Assembly (NCBI RefSeq): GCF_007679035.1
Contig: NZ_VEFR01000001.1
Coordinates: 682,001 to 746,000 of the forward strand
Source: Agrococcus jejuensis
GTDB lineage: Bacteria; Actinomycetota; Actinomycetes; Actinomycetales; Microbacteriaceae
Direction: 5' to 3'
Length of the DNA: 64,000 nucleotides
A program made the position numbers and the translations under genes. This document shows, in pieces, positions 6,702-14,869 of the stretch. The first letter of the stretch is position 1; the number at the start of each line of letters is the position of its first letter. The notes under the pieces were generated by a model, which did not search any database, was not told the origin of the DNA, and worked only from the letters and a program-made list of their open reading frames with translations.

Positions 6702-9092
6702 TCACATCGTCGAGGCGAGGCGACGGCGCGATCTCCCGACGAGCCCGGCGCCGGCACCTGCCGCGAGGGCACCGAGCACGAGCGCCAGCAGCGCGATCGA
6801 CGCGCCGAGGCGCGGTAGCGCGGCATCGCTCCCCCCGCCAGCCGGCGCGCCGACGGCACCCGCCGACGGCGACGGGCCGACGGGCACACCGGGCTCGACG
6901 CCCGCTGCGAGCGGCATCCGCATGACGAAGACGTCGCCGCTGCCGATGGCGGTCGCCCCCGCGGGCGCCCCGTAGGTCAGGCCCGTGACGAGCATGGTCG
7001 GCCGTGCCGCGAGCGGATCCCGCACGGCGAGGAGGTTCGCGTCGTCCCACTCGTCGGAGCCGTCGCGCTGCACCGATCCGACCTGCGTCGCGACGCCCGC
7101 CGTCCCCTCGGCGTCGACGGGCAGCACCGCCACGTCGACGCCGCCGATCGGCACGCCCAGGGCGCCGCTCGTGACCGCCACGACGGCGACGCCACCGTCG
7201 TCGGTCGCGACGCCCGCGACGCCCCGGTCGTCGCCGCTCGTGCCCACCTGCGTCGTCCACAGCCCAGCCCCGAGCCCGTCGACGGCGAGCACGACCACGT
7301 CGTGGTCGCCCGACGAGGATGCCCCGAGCGTGCCGCGCGTGCTGCCGATGCCCACGAGGGATCCGTCCGTCCGTGCCACGACCCCGAGCAGCTGGTCGGT
7401 CTCGGGCGTGCCGACCTGCTGCACCCACCGCACCGTGCCATCGGCTTCGAGCAGCAGCAGGAAGCCATCCGAGCCGCCGCCCGCCGACGCAGCGCCGGGC
7501 AGCGCCCCGCCGGCGACGCCCGCGACCGCGATCGCACCGTCGGGCGTCATCGCGATGCCGTAGGCCTTGTCCTCGCCGGGACTGCCCACCTGCGCCTGCA
7601 TGACGACGTCGCCGTCGGCGTCGACGTGCACGACGAGCACGTCCTTGTCGCCCGCGCTCGGCTGCGCGACCGAGCCGCTGGTGTATCCCGTCGCGACCGC
7701 GCCGCCCGCCCCGTCCGCGGCCACCGCGTAGAGCCGATCGGCTGCGTCCGCGGCGCCGAGCCGCGTCACCCAGCGCACGTCGCCGTCGGGTCCGATCGCG
7801 GCGACGAACGCGTCGTCGCGCTCGAGGGGCGCGCCGGAGCCGCCGAGCTCGCCCCGCGTGGAGCCGGCGACGATGACCCCGCCTGCCCCATCGGGCACGA
7901 GGCCGTACGCGCGCTCGTCGGCGGACGTCGCGAGCGACGTCGACCACGCCACGACGCCGGCCGCATCGCGCCGCTGCACGACGACGTCGAGGCCGCCGAC
8001 GTGCGCGCCTCTGCCGGCGACCGCGTCGGCCGCGGCGAGCGCGACGATCGTGCCGCCGTCGTCGGTCGCGACGATGCCGCCGGCTCGGTCGTCGCCGCTC
8101 GATCCGACGAGCTCGGCCTCCCATGCCGTCGGCGGCGAGGTGCGCAGCCGCGCCGCCACGTCCTGCACCCCCTCGGCGAACGCGGGCTCCCACACGTCCC
8201 AGTCGTGCCCGCCGTCGAGCACGCGCAGCTCGGCCGTGACGCCGGGGACGCGGCGCGCGGCCGTGTAGAGCGACGCCGCCTCCATCGTGAGGTCGTGGAT
8301 CGCCTCGGCAGGGTCGGGGTTGGCGTACTCGTCGTCGCCCACCGCGATGAAGAGATGCACCGGAAGGCTCGGATCGACGGCGGCGAGCGCCGTCGGGTAC
8401 GAGAGCGCCGTGAACCGCTCCTCGTCGAAGAGCGCGTCGCCGACGCCGTAGGCGCCGTAGTCCCGCGCCGAGGAGTCGGCGGGCGGCTGCGGCACGTACA
8501 CGGCGGGGCTCAGCACGATCGCGGCCGAGAACACGGCCTGGTGGGCGAGCACGAGGCGCACGGCCCCCGCGCCACCCATCGAGTAGCCGCCGACGGCGCG
8601 GGCGCCGCGATCCGCCACGGTGCGGTACGCGCCGTCGACGTGCGCGACGAGGTCCTCGACGATGGCCGTCTCGACAGGCAGGCCGGGCCCGGAGGCGGCG
8701 TCGCCCGCATAGGCGGAGTCGGCGTACCAGCTGCCGCGGTCGTTCCAGGGCGCATCGGGCATCACGACGATCATCGGCGGGATGGAGCCGTCGGCGATGA
8801 GCGCGTCGAGCGTGCCCGCGACGCGCTGCCACGCGCTGAGCGTGTCGCCGCGACCGTGGAGGAGGTACAGGCTCGGATACGCGGCAGCCGACTCGTCGTA
8901 GCCGGGCGGCAGGTACACGGCGGCGTCGATGCCCCCGACCTCGGCGGCGGGTGCGACGGTCGACTCGATGCGACTGGGCGAGGCGCTCCCGCTCGCCGCC
9001 TCCGCCGGGAGGGCGGGGATCGCGACGAGCGCGACCATCGTGGCGACTGCCGCGGCCGCCGCCGCGACGGCCCTCGAGACTGCGTGCACCAT
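6702..9092 (-). CDS. Secreted esterase fused to beta-repeat domain with C-terminal anchor
   Basis: 796 residues. Signal peptide 1-32 (cleavage after A-E-A). Residues 50-320 are an esterase-D/Fes-type alpha/beta hydrolase: L-L-H-G-R-G-D oxyanion region near 80, nucleophile Ser170 in G-Y-S-M-G-G, V-G-D-D-E acid region and G-G-H-D-W histidine. Residues about 335-690 hold at least five copies of a G-x-x-x-D-D-x-A-x-G-I-A-x-x-x-D-G repeat, like SBBP beta-propeller repeats. The end has LPRLG, a hydrophobic helix and RSRRR, resembling a cell-wall sorting signal with Leu for Thr. It probably acts on the cell surface. ATG 9092 is chosen because GAGGGAG is 8 nt upstream. A cre-like operator precedes it. 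Confidence 0.85.
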   Translation of the reverse strand: MVHAVSRAVAAAAAAVATMVALVAIPALPAEAASGSASPSRIESTVAPAAEVGGIDAAVYLPPGYDESAAAYPSLYLLHGRGDTLSAWQRVAGTLDALIADGSIPPMIVVMPDAPWNDRGSWYADSAYAGDAASGPGLPVETAIVEDLVAHVDGAYRTVADRGARAVGGYSMGGAGAVRLVLAHQAVFSAAIVLSPAVYVPQPPADSSARDYGAYGVGDALFDEERFTALSYPTALAAVDPSLPVHLFIAVGDDEYANPDPAEAIHDLTMEAASLYTAARRVPGVTAELRVLDGGHDWDVWEPAFAEGVQDVAARLRTSPPTAWEAELVGSSGDDRAGGIVATDDGGTIVALAAADAVAGRGAHVGGLDVVVQRRDAAGVVAWSTSLATSADERAYGLVPDGAGGVIVAGSTRGELGGSGAPLERDDAFVAAIGPDGDVRWVTRLGAADAADRLYAVAADGAGGAVATGYTSGSVAQPSAGDKDVLVVHVDADGDVVMQAQVGSPGEDKAYGIAMTPDGAIAVAGVAGGALPGAASAGGGSDGFLLLLEADGTVRWVQQVGTPETDQLLGVVARTDGSLVGIGSTRGTLGASSSGDHDVVVLAVDGLGAGLWTTQVGTSGDDRGVAGVATDDGGVAVVAVTSGALGVPIGGVDVAVLPVDAEGTAGVATQVGSVQRDGSDEWDDANLLAVRDPLAARPTMLVTGLTYGAPAGATAIGSGDVFVMRMPLAAGVEPGVPVGPSPSAGAVGAPAGGGSDAALPRLGASIALLALVLGALAAGAGAGLVGRSRRRLASTM

Positions 9093-9113
9093 CACGACTC
9101 TCCCTCGAATCGA

Positions 9114-9127
9114 TGGAAACGTTTACA
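9114..9127. promoter_or_regulatory. LacI/CcpA-type operator (cre-like)
   Basis: TGGAAACGTTTACA fits the LacI-family consensus TGNAANCGNTNNCA, with a perfect AAACGTTT core. It lies just downstream of the predicted transcription start of the esterase gene, where binding would block RNA polymerase. The regulator is not in the window. Confidence 0.7.
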
Positions 9128-9141
9128 ACGCTCGATCGTCC

Positions 9142-9170
9142 ACTCTGCCACCGCCCGATCGGCGCGTCAA
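9142..9170 (-). promoter_or_regulatory. Promoter of the esterase gene
   Basis: TTGACG (9165-9170), 17-bp spacer, CAGAGT (9142-9147). It is one of few promoters here with a recognisable -35. The start would be near 9135, upstream of the operator. Confidence 0.5.
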
Positions 9171-9190
9171 CGGATGCGGACGCCTCCGGC

Positions 9191-10216
9191 TCACTCGCCC
9201 GGCAGCACGACCCCGAGCTGCGCGCGCACGTCGTCCATGATGCGCATGACGCGCAGCGTCTCGCTCCACGGCAGCTCGGGCGTCTCCTGCTCCCCCGCCG
9301 CGATCGCCCGGGCGAGCGCGACGGCCTCGTAGCGCAGGCCGTGCTCGCGCTCGTCGGGCTCGAACACGTCGAGCACCTCGCCGTCGGGCGCGACGAGGCG
9401 GATGGTCGTGGGCCGGTAGAAGTCGCCGGCGAGCTCGAGCCGCGCCTCGGTGCCCGCGACGACGGCCGTCGTGGGGCTCTTGGCCGACATCGACGCCTGG
9501 CACGTCGCGAGCACGCCGCCGGGACCCGCGAGGGTCACGACCTCCTGCTCGTCGACGCCGAGCGGCGTGCGCGCCCCGGTGGCGTGCACGCGATCGACCT
9601 TGGGCAGCAGCATGGCCGCGAGGTGGATGGGGTAGACGCCCAGGTCGAGCAGCGCGCCGCCGGCGAGCGACGGCTCGGCGAGCCGCGCTGGTCCCTCGGG
9701 CCACAGCAGCTGCCCGTGGTCGGCCGTCACGGAGCGCAGCTCGCCGAGCACGCCCTGCTCGACCGCCTGCCGCACGACGTCGTAGCCGGGCAGGAATCGC
9801 GACCACATCGCCTCGGCCACGGCGACGCCGGCGTGCCGTGCCGCCTCGAGCACCTCGACGGCCTCGCCCGCGTTGCGCGTGAACGACTTCTCCACGAGCA
9901 CGCTGCGCCCGGCGGCGATGGCGGCGAGCGCCTGCTCGTGGTGCGCCGAGTGCGGAGACGCGACGTAGATCGCATCCAGGTCCTGCGCGAGGAGCCAGTC
10001 CTGGTCGCCCGAGCCGCCGATGCCGTGCTGCGCCGCGAACGCCGCCGCACGCTCGGCCGAGCGACCGCCGACCGCGACGACCTGCTGGTCGGTGCCCTGC
10101 TGCAGCGCCGCGACCATCTCGGCGGCGATGTATCCCGGGCCGAGGATGCCCCAGCGCAGGGAGGGCGCATCGCGCGGGTCGGTCGTGCGGGCCGTCGGCA
10201 GTCGTCGCTGAGCCAT
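9191..10216 (-). CDS. Gfo/Idh/MocA-family oxidoreductase
   Basis: 341 residues. N-terminal Rossmann fold with G-I-L-G-P-G-Y-I-A (residues about 23-31), the S-P-H-S-A-H-H strand and E-K-S in place of the usual E-K-P, then the alpha/beta C-terminal half with the G-G-A-L-L-D-L-G-V-Y-P-I-H helix typical of trans-dihydrodiol dehydrogenase-like members. NAD(P)-dependent oxidation or reduction of a sugar or cyclic polyol is likely; the substrate is unknown. The start is ATG 10216, with CACGAT 6 nt before it (weak leaderless box). It is separated from the esterase gene downstream by the operator region. Confidence 0.88.
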   Translation of the reverse strand: MAQRRLPTARTTDPRDAPSLRWGILGPGYIAAEMVAALQQGTDQQVVAVGGRSAERAAAFAAQHGIGGSGDQDWLLAQDLDAIYVASPHSAHHEQALAAIAAGRSVLVEKSFTRNAGEAVEVLEAARHAGVAVAEAMWSRFLPGYDVVRQAVEQGVLGELRSVTADHGQLLWPEGPARLAEPSLAGGALLDLGVYPIHLAAMLLPKVDRVHATGARTPLGVDEQEVVTLAGPGGVLATCQASMSAKSPTTAVVAGTEARLELAGDFYRPTTIRLVAPDGEVLDVFEPDEREHGLRYEAVALARAIAAGEQETPELPWSETLRVMRIMDDVRAQLGVVLPGE

Positions 10217-10275
10217 GTCGCCATCGTGGCACGGCTCGCCCGGACGTCGATGCCCCCGTGCCGGTCGAGGCCGGG

Positions 10276-10752
10276 TCAGGGACAGCGACGCACCTCGGTC
10301 GCCAGCGCCCGCGACCCCTCGCGGGCGTAGAAGACGTCCTCCTGGGCGCGCCAGCCCTCCCACCAGTCGTCGACGCCGTCGCGGGCGAGCGCACGCGCCC
10401 GCCGCGTGCGCTCGTCGCACTCGAGCCAGATCGCTCGCTCCGCGACAGCCGCCGCAGCGCGGGACAGGGCGCCGCAGCCCTCGAGCACGAGCCCGGATCC
10501 CGCGGGCAGCCGGTGCTGCTCGGCGCGCGCATCCGCTGCCCAGTCCCACCGGCGCCACACGGCGCCCTCGCCGCGCGCCAGCGGCAGCACGATGCGCTCG
10601 AGCGCGTAGGCGGAGCCGGCGTCGAGGCCGCCCCAGCCCGGGTAGAGGTCGTCCATGTGCACGACCGTGCCGCCGTGCTCGGCGGCGAGGGCGTCGGCGA
10701 GCACGGTCTTGCCGGAGCCCGAGCGCCCGTCGAGCAGCCAGATGCGGCTCAT
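10276..10752 (-). CDS. Uridine-kinase-like P-loop kinase, last gene of the thiamine-precursor operon
   Basis: 158 residues. Walker A is G-R-S-G-S-G-K-T near residues 9-16. An H-M-D-D-L-Y-P-G-W segment resembles the substrate loop of the uridine kinase/phosphoribulokinase family, and W-L-E-C-D-E-R-T-R-R-A-R-A-L-A-R-D-G forms the lid. Its ATG overlaps the ecfT stop (ATGA), so it is translated with the transporter. The context suggests phosphorylation of the imported compound (for example a thiamine precursor), but fold relatives phosphorylate nucleosides or sugars, so this is inference. Confidence 0.8.
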   Translation of the reverse strand: MSRIWLLDGRSGSGKTVLADALAAEHGGTVVHMDDLYPGWGGLDAGSAYALERIVLPLARGEGAVWRRWDWAADARAEQHRLPAGSGLVLEGCGALSRAAAAVAERAIWLECDERTRRARALARDGVDDWWEGWRAQEDVFYAREGSRALATEVRRCP

Positions 10753-11528
10753 GTGCCCACCAGCCGGAACGCGCCCGTCGCGATCGACGCGCCGAGCGCC
10801 GCGACGACGATGAGCACCGCCGAGCCGAGCAGCACGGCGTCGGCGAGACCGAGGCGAGACTCGCGCGCCCACGTGCGCTCGCCGTGGCCGAAGCCGCGCG
10901 CCTCCATCGCGGTGGCGAGCCTGCCGCCGCGGCGCACGGCGATGACGAGCACCGTGAACGCCATGCCGAGCCAGCGGCGGATGCGGCCGCCGTCGCCGAG
11001 ACCCCGGGCTCGGCGGGCGGCGGCCAGCGCATCCCAGTCCTCGCGCAGCACCCCGAACAGGCGGATGCCCGCAAGCGCGGCGAGCACGAAGCGGGCGGGC
11101 AGCCGCAGCACCTGCGCGAGCCCGTCGCCGAGCCGCGTCGCGTCGACGCCGGCGAGGATCGCGAGCGTCGGCACGCCGATGGCGAGCACGCGCACGACGA
11201 TCGCGACGGCGAGGGCGATGGAGTCGTCGCTGATGACGGCGAGCCACACGCGCAGGTGGATGCGCCCGGCGGGCTGCGCGTAGAGCAGCATGCTGATGCC
11301 CGACAGCGGCGCCGCGACGAGCACGGGCCACGTGCGGCGCACGATCGTCGCCGGTCGCAGGCCCGCGGCGAAGAGCCCCGCGAGGCCGAGCACGAGCGCG
11401 ACGGAGGCGCTGACGACGTCGATCGTGACGAGCAGCGGCAGCGAGAGCACGACGGCGGCGAGGAAGGGCGTGACGGGGTTCACGCGGTCGAGGTGCGTCG
11501 GCGGTGCGACGCGTCGGGTGCCGATCAT
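10749..11528 (-). CDS. ykoC: ECF transporter T component (YkoC-like)
   Basis: 259 residues, about five membrane helices. Both coupling-helix Ala-Arg-Gly motifs of EcfT proteins are present: R-R-A-R-G-L-G and A-M-E-A-R-G-F-G. These insert into grooves of the two ATPase domains. It overlaps by 4 nt (ATGA) with the ATPase gene upstream and with the kinase gene downstream, so the operon is tightly coupled. With a YkoE substrate-binding subunit it forms a thiamine or hydroxymethylpyrimidine importer. Confidence 0.9.
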   Translation of the reverse strand: MIGTRRVAPPTHLDRVNPVTPFLAAVVLSLPLLVTIDVVSASVALVLGLAGLFAAGLRPATIVRRTWPVLVAAPLSGISMLLYAQPAGRIHLRVWLAVISDDSIALAVAIVVRVLAIGVPTLAILAGVDATRLGDGLAQVLRLPARFVLAALAGIRLFGVLREDWDALAAARRARGLGDGGRIRRWLGMAFTVLVIAVRRGGRLATAMEARGFGHGERTWARESRLGLADAVLLGSAVLIVVAALGASIATGAFRLVGT

Positions 11529-12973
11529 GCGGCGTCCAGCCGCACGACGCGATCCGACGGCGTCGACGTGCCGAGCACGCGCACGACGTCGGCGTCGTGG
11601 GTCACCGACAGCAGCGCCGCGCCGTCGGCGACGAGGTCGGCCATGAGGGTCACGAGCTCGCGCCACGTGCGACTGTCCTGCCCGAACGTCGGCTCGTCGA
11701 GCACGATGACGCGCGGACCGGTCGCGAGCACCGTCGCGACCGACAGCCGACGCTGCTCGCCGCCCGAGAGCGTGAAGGGGTGCGCGTCGGCGAGGCGATC
11801 GAGGCGCAGGCGCTGCAGCAGCGCGTCGATGCGTGCGGCGTGCTCGGCGCGGGGCACGCCGACGGCACGCAGCCCGATGCCGAGCTCCTCGCGCACCGTG
11901 CGGCCGACGAGCTGGTGCTCGGGCTCCTGGAAGACCGTGCCGATGCGCGTCGCGAGCGCGCTCGAGCGCCACCGCGCCGGGTCGGGCCCGAGCTCGCCCG
12001 CGAGGGTCGGCGACGCCGCGAGCGAGCCGCCGAGCCGCGGCAGCAGCGACGCCATCGTGAGCGCGAGCGTCGACTTGCCCGCGCCGTTCGGCCCCGTCAC
12101 GACCGTCGAGGTGCCGCCGGCGAGCGCGAGGTCCACGGGCGGGCGCACGGGCGCGTCGCGGCCGACGACGAGGCCCGTCGCGCGCAGCAGCTCGTCGCCC
12201 GGGGCGACGTCTCGTCGCTCGATCGAGACGGGGTGGCCCGGCACCCACACGCCCCGGTCCGCAAGGTCGTCGCCATGGCGTGCGAACACCGCATCCGCGG
12301 GTCCGTCGGCGAGCACGCCGCCGCCAGGGTCGAGCACGACGACGCGGTCGACGACCGGCAGCCACGTGTCGACGCGATGCTCGACGACCACGAGCGTCGC
12401 GCCCGTCCCGTCGAGCATGCGCACGACGGCGTCGCGCACCTCGACGACGCCGTCGGGATCGAGGTTGGCCGTCGGCTCGTCGAGGAGCACGAGCCCGGGC
12501 CGCATCGCGAGGATGCCGGCGAGCGCGAGCCGCTGCCGTTGGCCGCCCGAGAGGGCAGCCGTGGAGCGGTCGAGGTCGACGTCGAGGCCGACGGCGTCGA
12601 GCGCGTCGCGCACGCGCGCCCAGATCTCGGCGCGCGGCACGCGCAGGTTCTCGGGTCCGAAGGCCACGTCGTCGCCCACGCGCGACAGGATCGTGTTGGC
12701 CTGCGGATCCTGCAGCACGAGCCCAGCCGTGCCGCGCGTCGTCGCGGGATGCGCGCCGTCGACGGCGAGCGACCCCGTCTCCTCGCCGTCCTCGGCATCG
12801 CCGAGCACGCCCGCGAGCCCCGCGAGCAGCGTCGACTTGCCCGCGCCCGAGGGCCCGAGCAGCAGCACGCGCTCCCCCGGCTCGACGCGCAGGTCGAGGC
12901 CCGCGACCGCCGGACGGGTGCGCGCCGCGTGGCGCCACCCCCATCCGGCGGCGCGGATCGACGCGGCGGTCAC
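11525..12973 (-). CDS. ykoD: Double-domain ECF ATPase (YkoD-like)
   Basis: 482 residues with two complete ABC domains in one chain. Domain 1: G-P-S-G-A-G-K-S-T near residue 41, L-S-G-G-Q-R-Q-R-L, L-L-D-E-P-T-A-N-L-D. Domain 2: G-P-N-G-A-G-K-S-T, L-S-G-G-E-Q-R-R-L, V-L-D-E-P-T-F-G-Q-D. Both have the Q-loop glutamine and switch region. It powers the ECF importer by ATP hydrolysis on the cytoplasmic face. The GTG start overlaps the ykoE stop (GTGA). A fused ATPase pair is the rule for YkoEDC systems. Confidence 0.93.
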   Translation of the reverse strand: MTAASIRAAGWGWRHAARTRPAVAGLDLRVEPGERVLLLGPSGAGKSTLLAGLAGVLGDAEDGEETGSLAVDGAHPATTRGTAGLVLQDPQANTILSRVGDDVAFGPENLRVPRAEIWARVRDALDAVGLDVDLDRSTAALSGGQRQRLALAGILAMRPGLVLLDEPTANLDPDGVVEVRDAVVRMLDGTGATLVVVEHRVDTWLPVVDRVVVLDPGGGVLADGPADAVFARHGDDLADRGVWVPGHPVSIERRDVAPGDELLRATGLVVGRDAPVRPPVDLALAGGTSTVVTGPNGAGKSTLALTMASLLPRLGGSLAASPTLAGELGPDPARWRSSALATRIGTVFQEPEHQLVGRTVREELGIGLRAVGVPRAEHAARIDALLQRLRLDRLADAHPFTLSGGEQRRLSVATVLATGPRVIVLDEPTFGQDSRTWRELVTLMADLVADGAALLSVTHDADVVRVLGTSTPSDRVVRLDAA

Positions 12974-13593
12974 GCGCGCCGCTGCGCCTCGCGCCCGGCC
13001 GCGAACCGCGACAGCGCGCCCGTGGCGGCGAGGCCCCGCACGAGGAGCCAGCCGACGAGGCCCGCGAGCACCGCGCCCGACACGACGAGCGTGCCGAGGT
13101 AGATGCCCAGGAACTCCGGGCCCTTCGCGAGGTTGCCGGAGAGGAACAGCTCGAGCGTCCAGGCGCCGACGGCGGCACCGGCGCCGGCCGCCATGGCCGC
13201 GACGACGCCGAAGCGGCGGTACAGCAGCACGGCGAGCACGAGCTCGGCGCCGATGCCCTGCGCGAGGCCCGAGTACACGGTCTCGATGCCCCACTGGCTG
13301 CCCAGCAGCGTCGACACGTTGGCGGCGACGACCTCGACGAAGATCGCCGCGCCGGGCTTGCGGATCACGAGCCCGCCGATGACGCCGCCGAGCAGCCACG
13401 GCCCCACGGCGATGCCGCCGAAGCCGGGCGTGAACGCATCCGCGACCGCGAACCAGGCGCCGCCGACGCCGTTCCAGAGCACGAAGAGCAGGCCGCACGC
13501 GACGGCGAGCACGGATGCCGTGACGATGTCGACGACGCGCCAGCGGAAGCGCGAGACGGTGGGAGCGCCCGACGGCGCGGTGATGGTGGACAT
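12970..13593 (-). CDS. ykoE: YkoE-family substrate-binding (S) component, thiamine precursor
   Basis: 207 residues with about six hydrophobic helices. YkoE features are G-L-L-F-V-L-W-N near residue 35, a G-G-V-I-G-G-L-V-I-R-K-P-G-A segment and E-V-V-A-A-N-V-S-T-L-L-G-S-Q-W-G. It captures thiamine or its pyrimidine precursor in the membrane for the ECF module. A TPP riboswitch lies directly upstream, which ties the operon to thiamine supply. GAGAGG is upstream of ATG 13593. Confidence 0.92.
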   Translation of the reverse strand: MSTITAPSGAPTVSRFRWRVVDIVTASVLAVACGLLFVLWNGVGGAWFAVADAFTPGFGGIAVGPWLLGGVIGGLVIRKPGAAIFVEVVAANVSTLLGSQWGIETVYSGLAQGIGAELVLAVLLYRRFGVVAAMAAGAGAAVGAWTLELFLSGNLAKGPEFLGIYLGTLVVSGAVLAGLVGWLLVRGLAATGALSRFAAGREAQRRA

Positions 13594-13627
13594 GCTGTGC
13601 CTCTCGAGGGAAGGGCACGGGTGAGAT

Positions 13628-13714
13628 CGCTCCCTGCGCCGGCATGACCCGGATCAGGTTCGACGGTCGAAGGCTTCGGCCTTCCTCTCAGCCCGGCGCA
13701 CCGGACTCCCGTGG
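13628..13714 (-). ncRNA. TPP riboswitch (THI box)
   Basis: Read on the minus strand, this holds the conserved GCTGAGA of the pyrimidine-sensor arm, the later ACCTGATCCGGGTCATGCCGG stretch (here split as ACCTGATC and CATGCCGGCG) of the pyrophosphate arm, and closing GGGAG/CAGGGAG flanks. TPP binding should shut down ykoEDC. The 35 nt to the ATG contain the ribosome site and no extra terminator, so control is probably at translation initiation. Confidence 0.95.
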
Positions 13715-13724
13715 TTTGAGGCCC

Positions 13725-13730
13725 ATCGTA
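13725..13730 (-). promoter_or_regulatory. -10 box of the ykoEDC operon
   Basis: TACGAT, placed to start transcription about 4 nt before the riboswitch. It is 10 bp from the -10 of the divergent hydrolase gene. Confidence 0.55.
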
Positions 13731-13739
13731 CGCCCGGCC

Positions 13740-13745
13740 TAGCCT
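13740..13745 (+). promoter_or_regulatory. Leaderless -10 box of SGNH hydrolase gene
   Basis: TAGCCT with a 6-nt gap to GTG 13752. Confidence 0.6.
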
Positions 13746-13751
13746 GGACCC

Positions 13752-14513
13752 GTGCATGTCTCGAGACTCGTGGCGATCGGCGACTCGTTCACGGAGGGCT
13801 ACGGCGACGTCGTCGCCGGATCGGATGCCGTGCGCGGCTGGGCCGACCTCGCCGCCGTGGGGCTTGCGACGGCGCAGGGCGAGGCGATCGAGTACGCGAA
13901 CCTCGCCGTGCGCGGCCGCAAGCTGGCGCCGATCCTCGACGAGCAGCTCGATGCGGCGATCGCGCTGCGCCCGAGCCATCTGTCGATCAACGGCGGCGGC
14001 AACGACATCCTGCGCCCACGCGTGACGATCGACTGGGTGAGCGGCCAGCTCGAGGCTGCCGTGCACCGCATCCTCGACGCCGGCATCGTGCCGGTCATGG
14101 TCTCGGGTGCGAACCCCTCGGCGGTCATGGCGGGCGGCGCCGTCATGCTGCGCCGCGGCGACGCGCTGCGCGACGCCGTGCGGTCGTGGGCGGATGCGCT
14201 CGACGTGCCGTTCGTCGACAACTGGACCGACGTCGAGCTGCAGCACGGTCGCTTCTGGACCGACGACCGCCTGCATCTCAACGCCGCGGGCCACGCACGG
14301 GCGGCGACCACCTTCCTGCATGCGCTCGGCTACGACGCGCCGGAGGCGTGGGAGGACCTCGTGCCCGCGACGACGGCGGAGGGACGCCGCGACGCCGTCT
14401 ACTACCGCACGCACGTGCTGCCGTGGATCGGCCGACGACTCACGGGCCGCTCGTCGGGCGACGGGCGCACGGCGAAGATCGCGCTCCCCGTCGAGGTCGA
14501 GCCGCTCGCCTGA
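13752..14513 (+). CDS. SGNH/GDSL-family esterase
   Basis: 253 residues. Block I is A-I-G-D-S-F-T-E-G with the nucleophile Ser near residue 11. Block II/III gly-asn is in N-G-G-G-N-D-I. Block V is D-D-R-L-H-L-N-A-A-G-H with the catalytic Asp and His. There is no signal peptide, so it should be cytoplasmic. The last 60 residues, basic and with a T-H-V-L-P-W-I-G-R-R-L motif, recur in actinobacterial members. It hydrolyses an ester or acyl group of unknown identity. Start GTG 13752 is set by the leaderless box. Confidence 0.9.
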   Translation: MHVSRLVAIGDSFTEGYGDVVAGSDAVRGWADLAAVGLATAQGEAIEYANLAVRGRKLAPILDEQLDAAIALRPSHLSINGGGNDILRPRVTIDWVSGQLEAAVHRILDAGIVPVMVSGANPSAVMAGGAVMLRRGDALRDAVRSWADALDVPFVDNWTDVELQHGRFWTDDRLHLNAAGHARAATTFLHALGYDAPEAWEDLVPATTAEGRRDAVYYRTHVLPWIGRRLTGRSSGDGRTAKIALPVEVEPLA

Positions 14514-14539
14514 CCTTCCATCGGATCGTCATCCGGCGC

Positions 14540-14545
14540 TATCAT
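14540..14545 (+). promoter_or_regulatory. Leaderless -10 box of arsR-type gene
   Basis: TATCAT with a 6-nt gap to ATG 14552. A bound repressor here would have to cover the 5' end of its own coding region. Confidence 0.6.
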
Positions 14546-14551
14546 CGCCGC

Positions 14552-14869
14552 ATGACGATGGATCGGATGCGTGTGGCCACGGTGCTGCACGCGCTGTCGG
14601 ACCCCGGCCGCATCCGCCTGCTCACGCACCTCATGGAGGGCGAGCACCGCGTGCGCGACCTCACCGACCACCTCCACCTCGCGCAGTCGACCGTGAGCGC
14701 GCACCTCGCGTGCCTGCGCGACTGCGGACTCGTGACGTCGAGGCCCGAGGGACGCGCGTCGTGGTACTCGATCGTCGCCCCCGACGAGGTCACGGTGCTG
14801 CTCGACGCCGCCGCGGCGCTCGCCGCCCGCGTCGACGGCGACGCCGAGCACCACCACGGAGCCGCCTGA
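14552..14869 (+). CDS. ArsR/SmtB-family metal sensor, CmtR-like
   Basis: 105 residues, winged helix. The recognition region V-S-A-H-L-A-C-L-R-D-C-G-L-V places Cys54 and Cys58 where CmtR of Mycobacterium has its metal ligands Cys57/Cys61. CmtR's third ligand, a C-terminal Cys, is missing; instead the end reads D-A-E-H-H-H-G-A-A, so histidines may complete the site. It should repress itself and the exporter until Cd, Pb or Zn binds. The stop overlaps the start of the CDF gene (TGATG), so both are co-translated. Confidence 0.9.
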   Translation: MTMDRMRVATVLHALSDPGRIRLLTHLMEGEHRVRDLTDHLHLAQSTVSAHLACLRDCGLVTSRPEGRASWYSIVAPDEVTVLLDAAAALAARVDGDAEHHHGAA

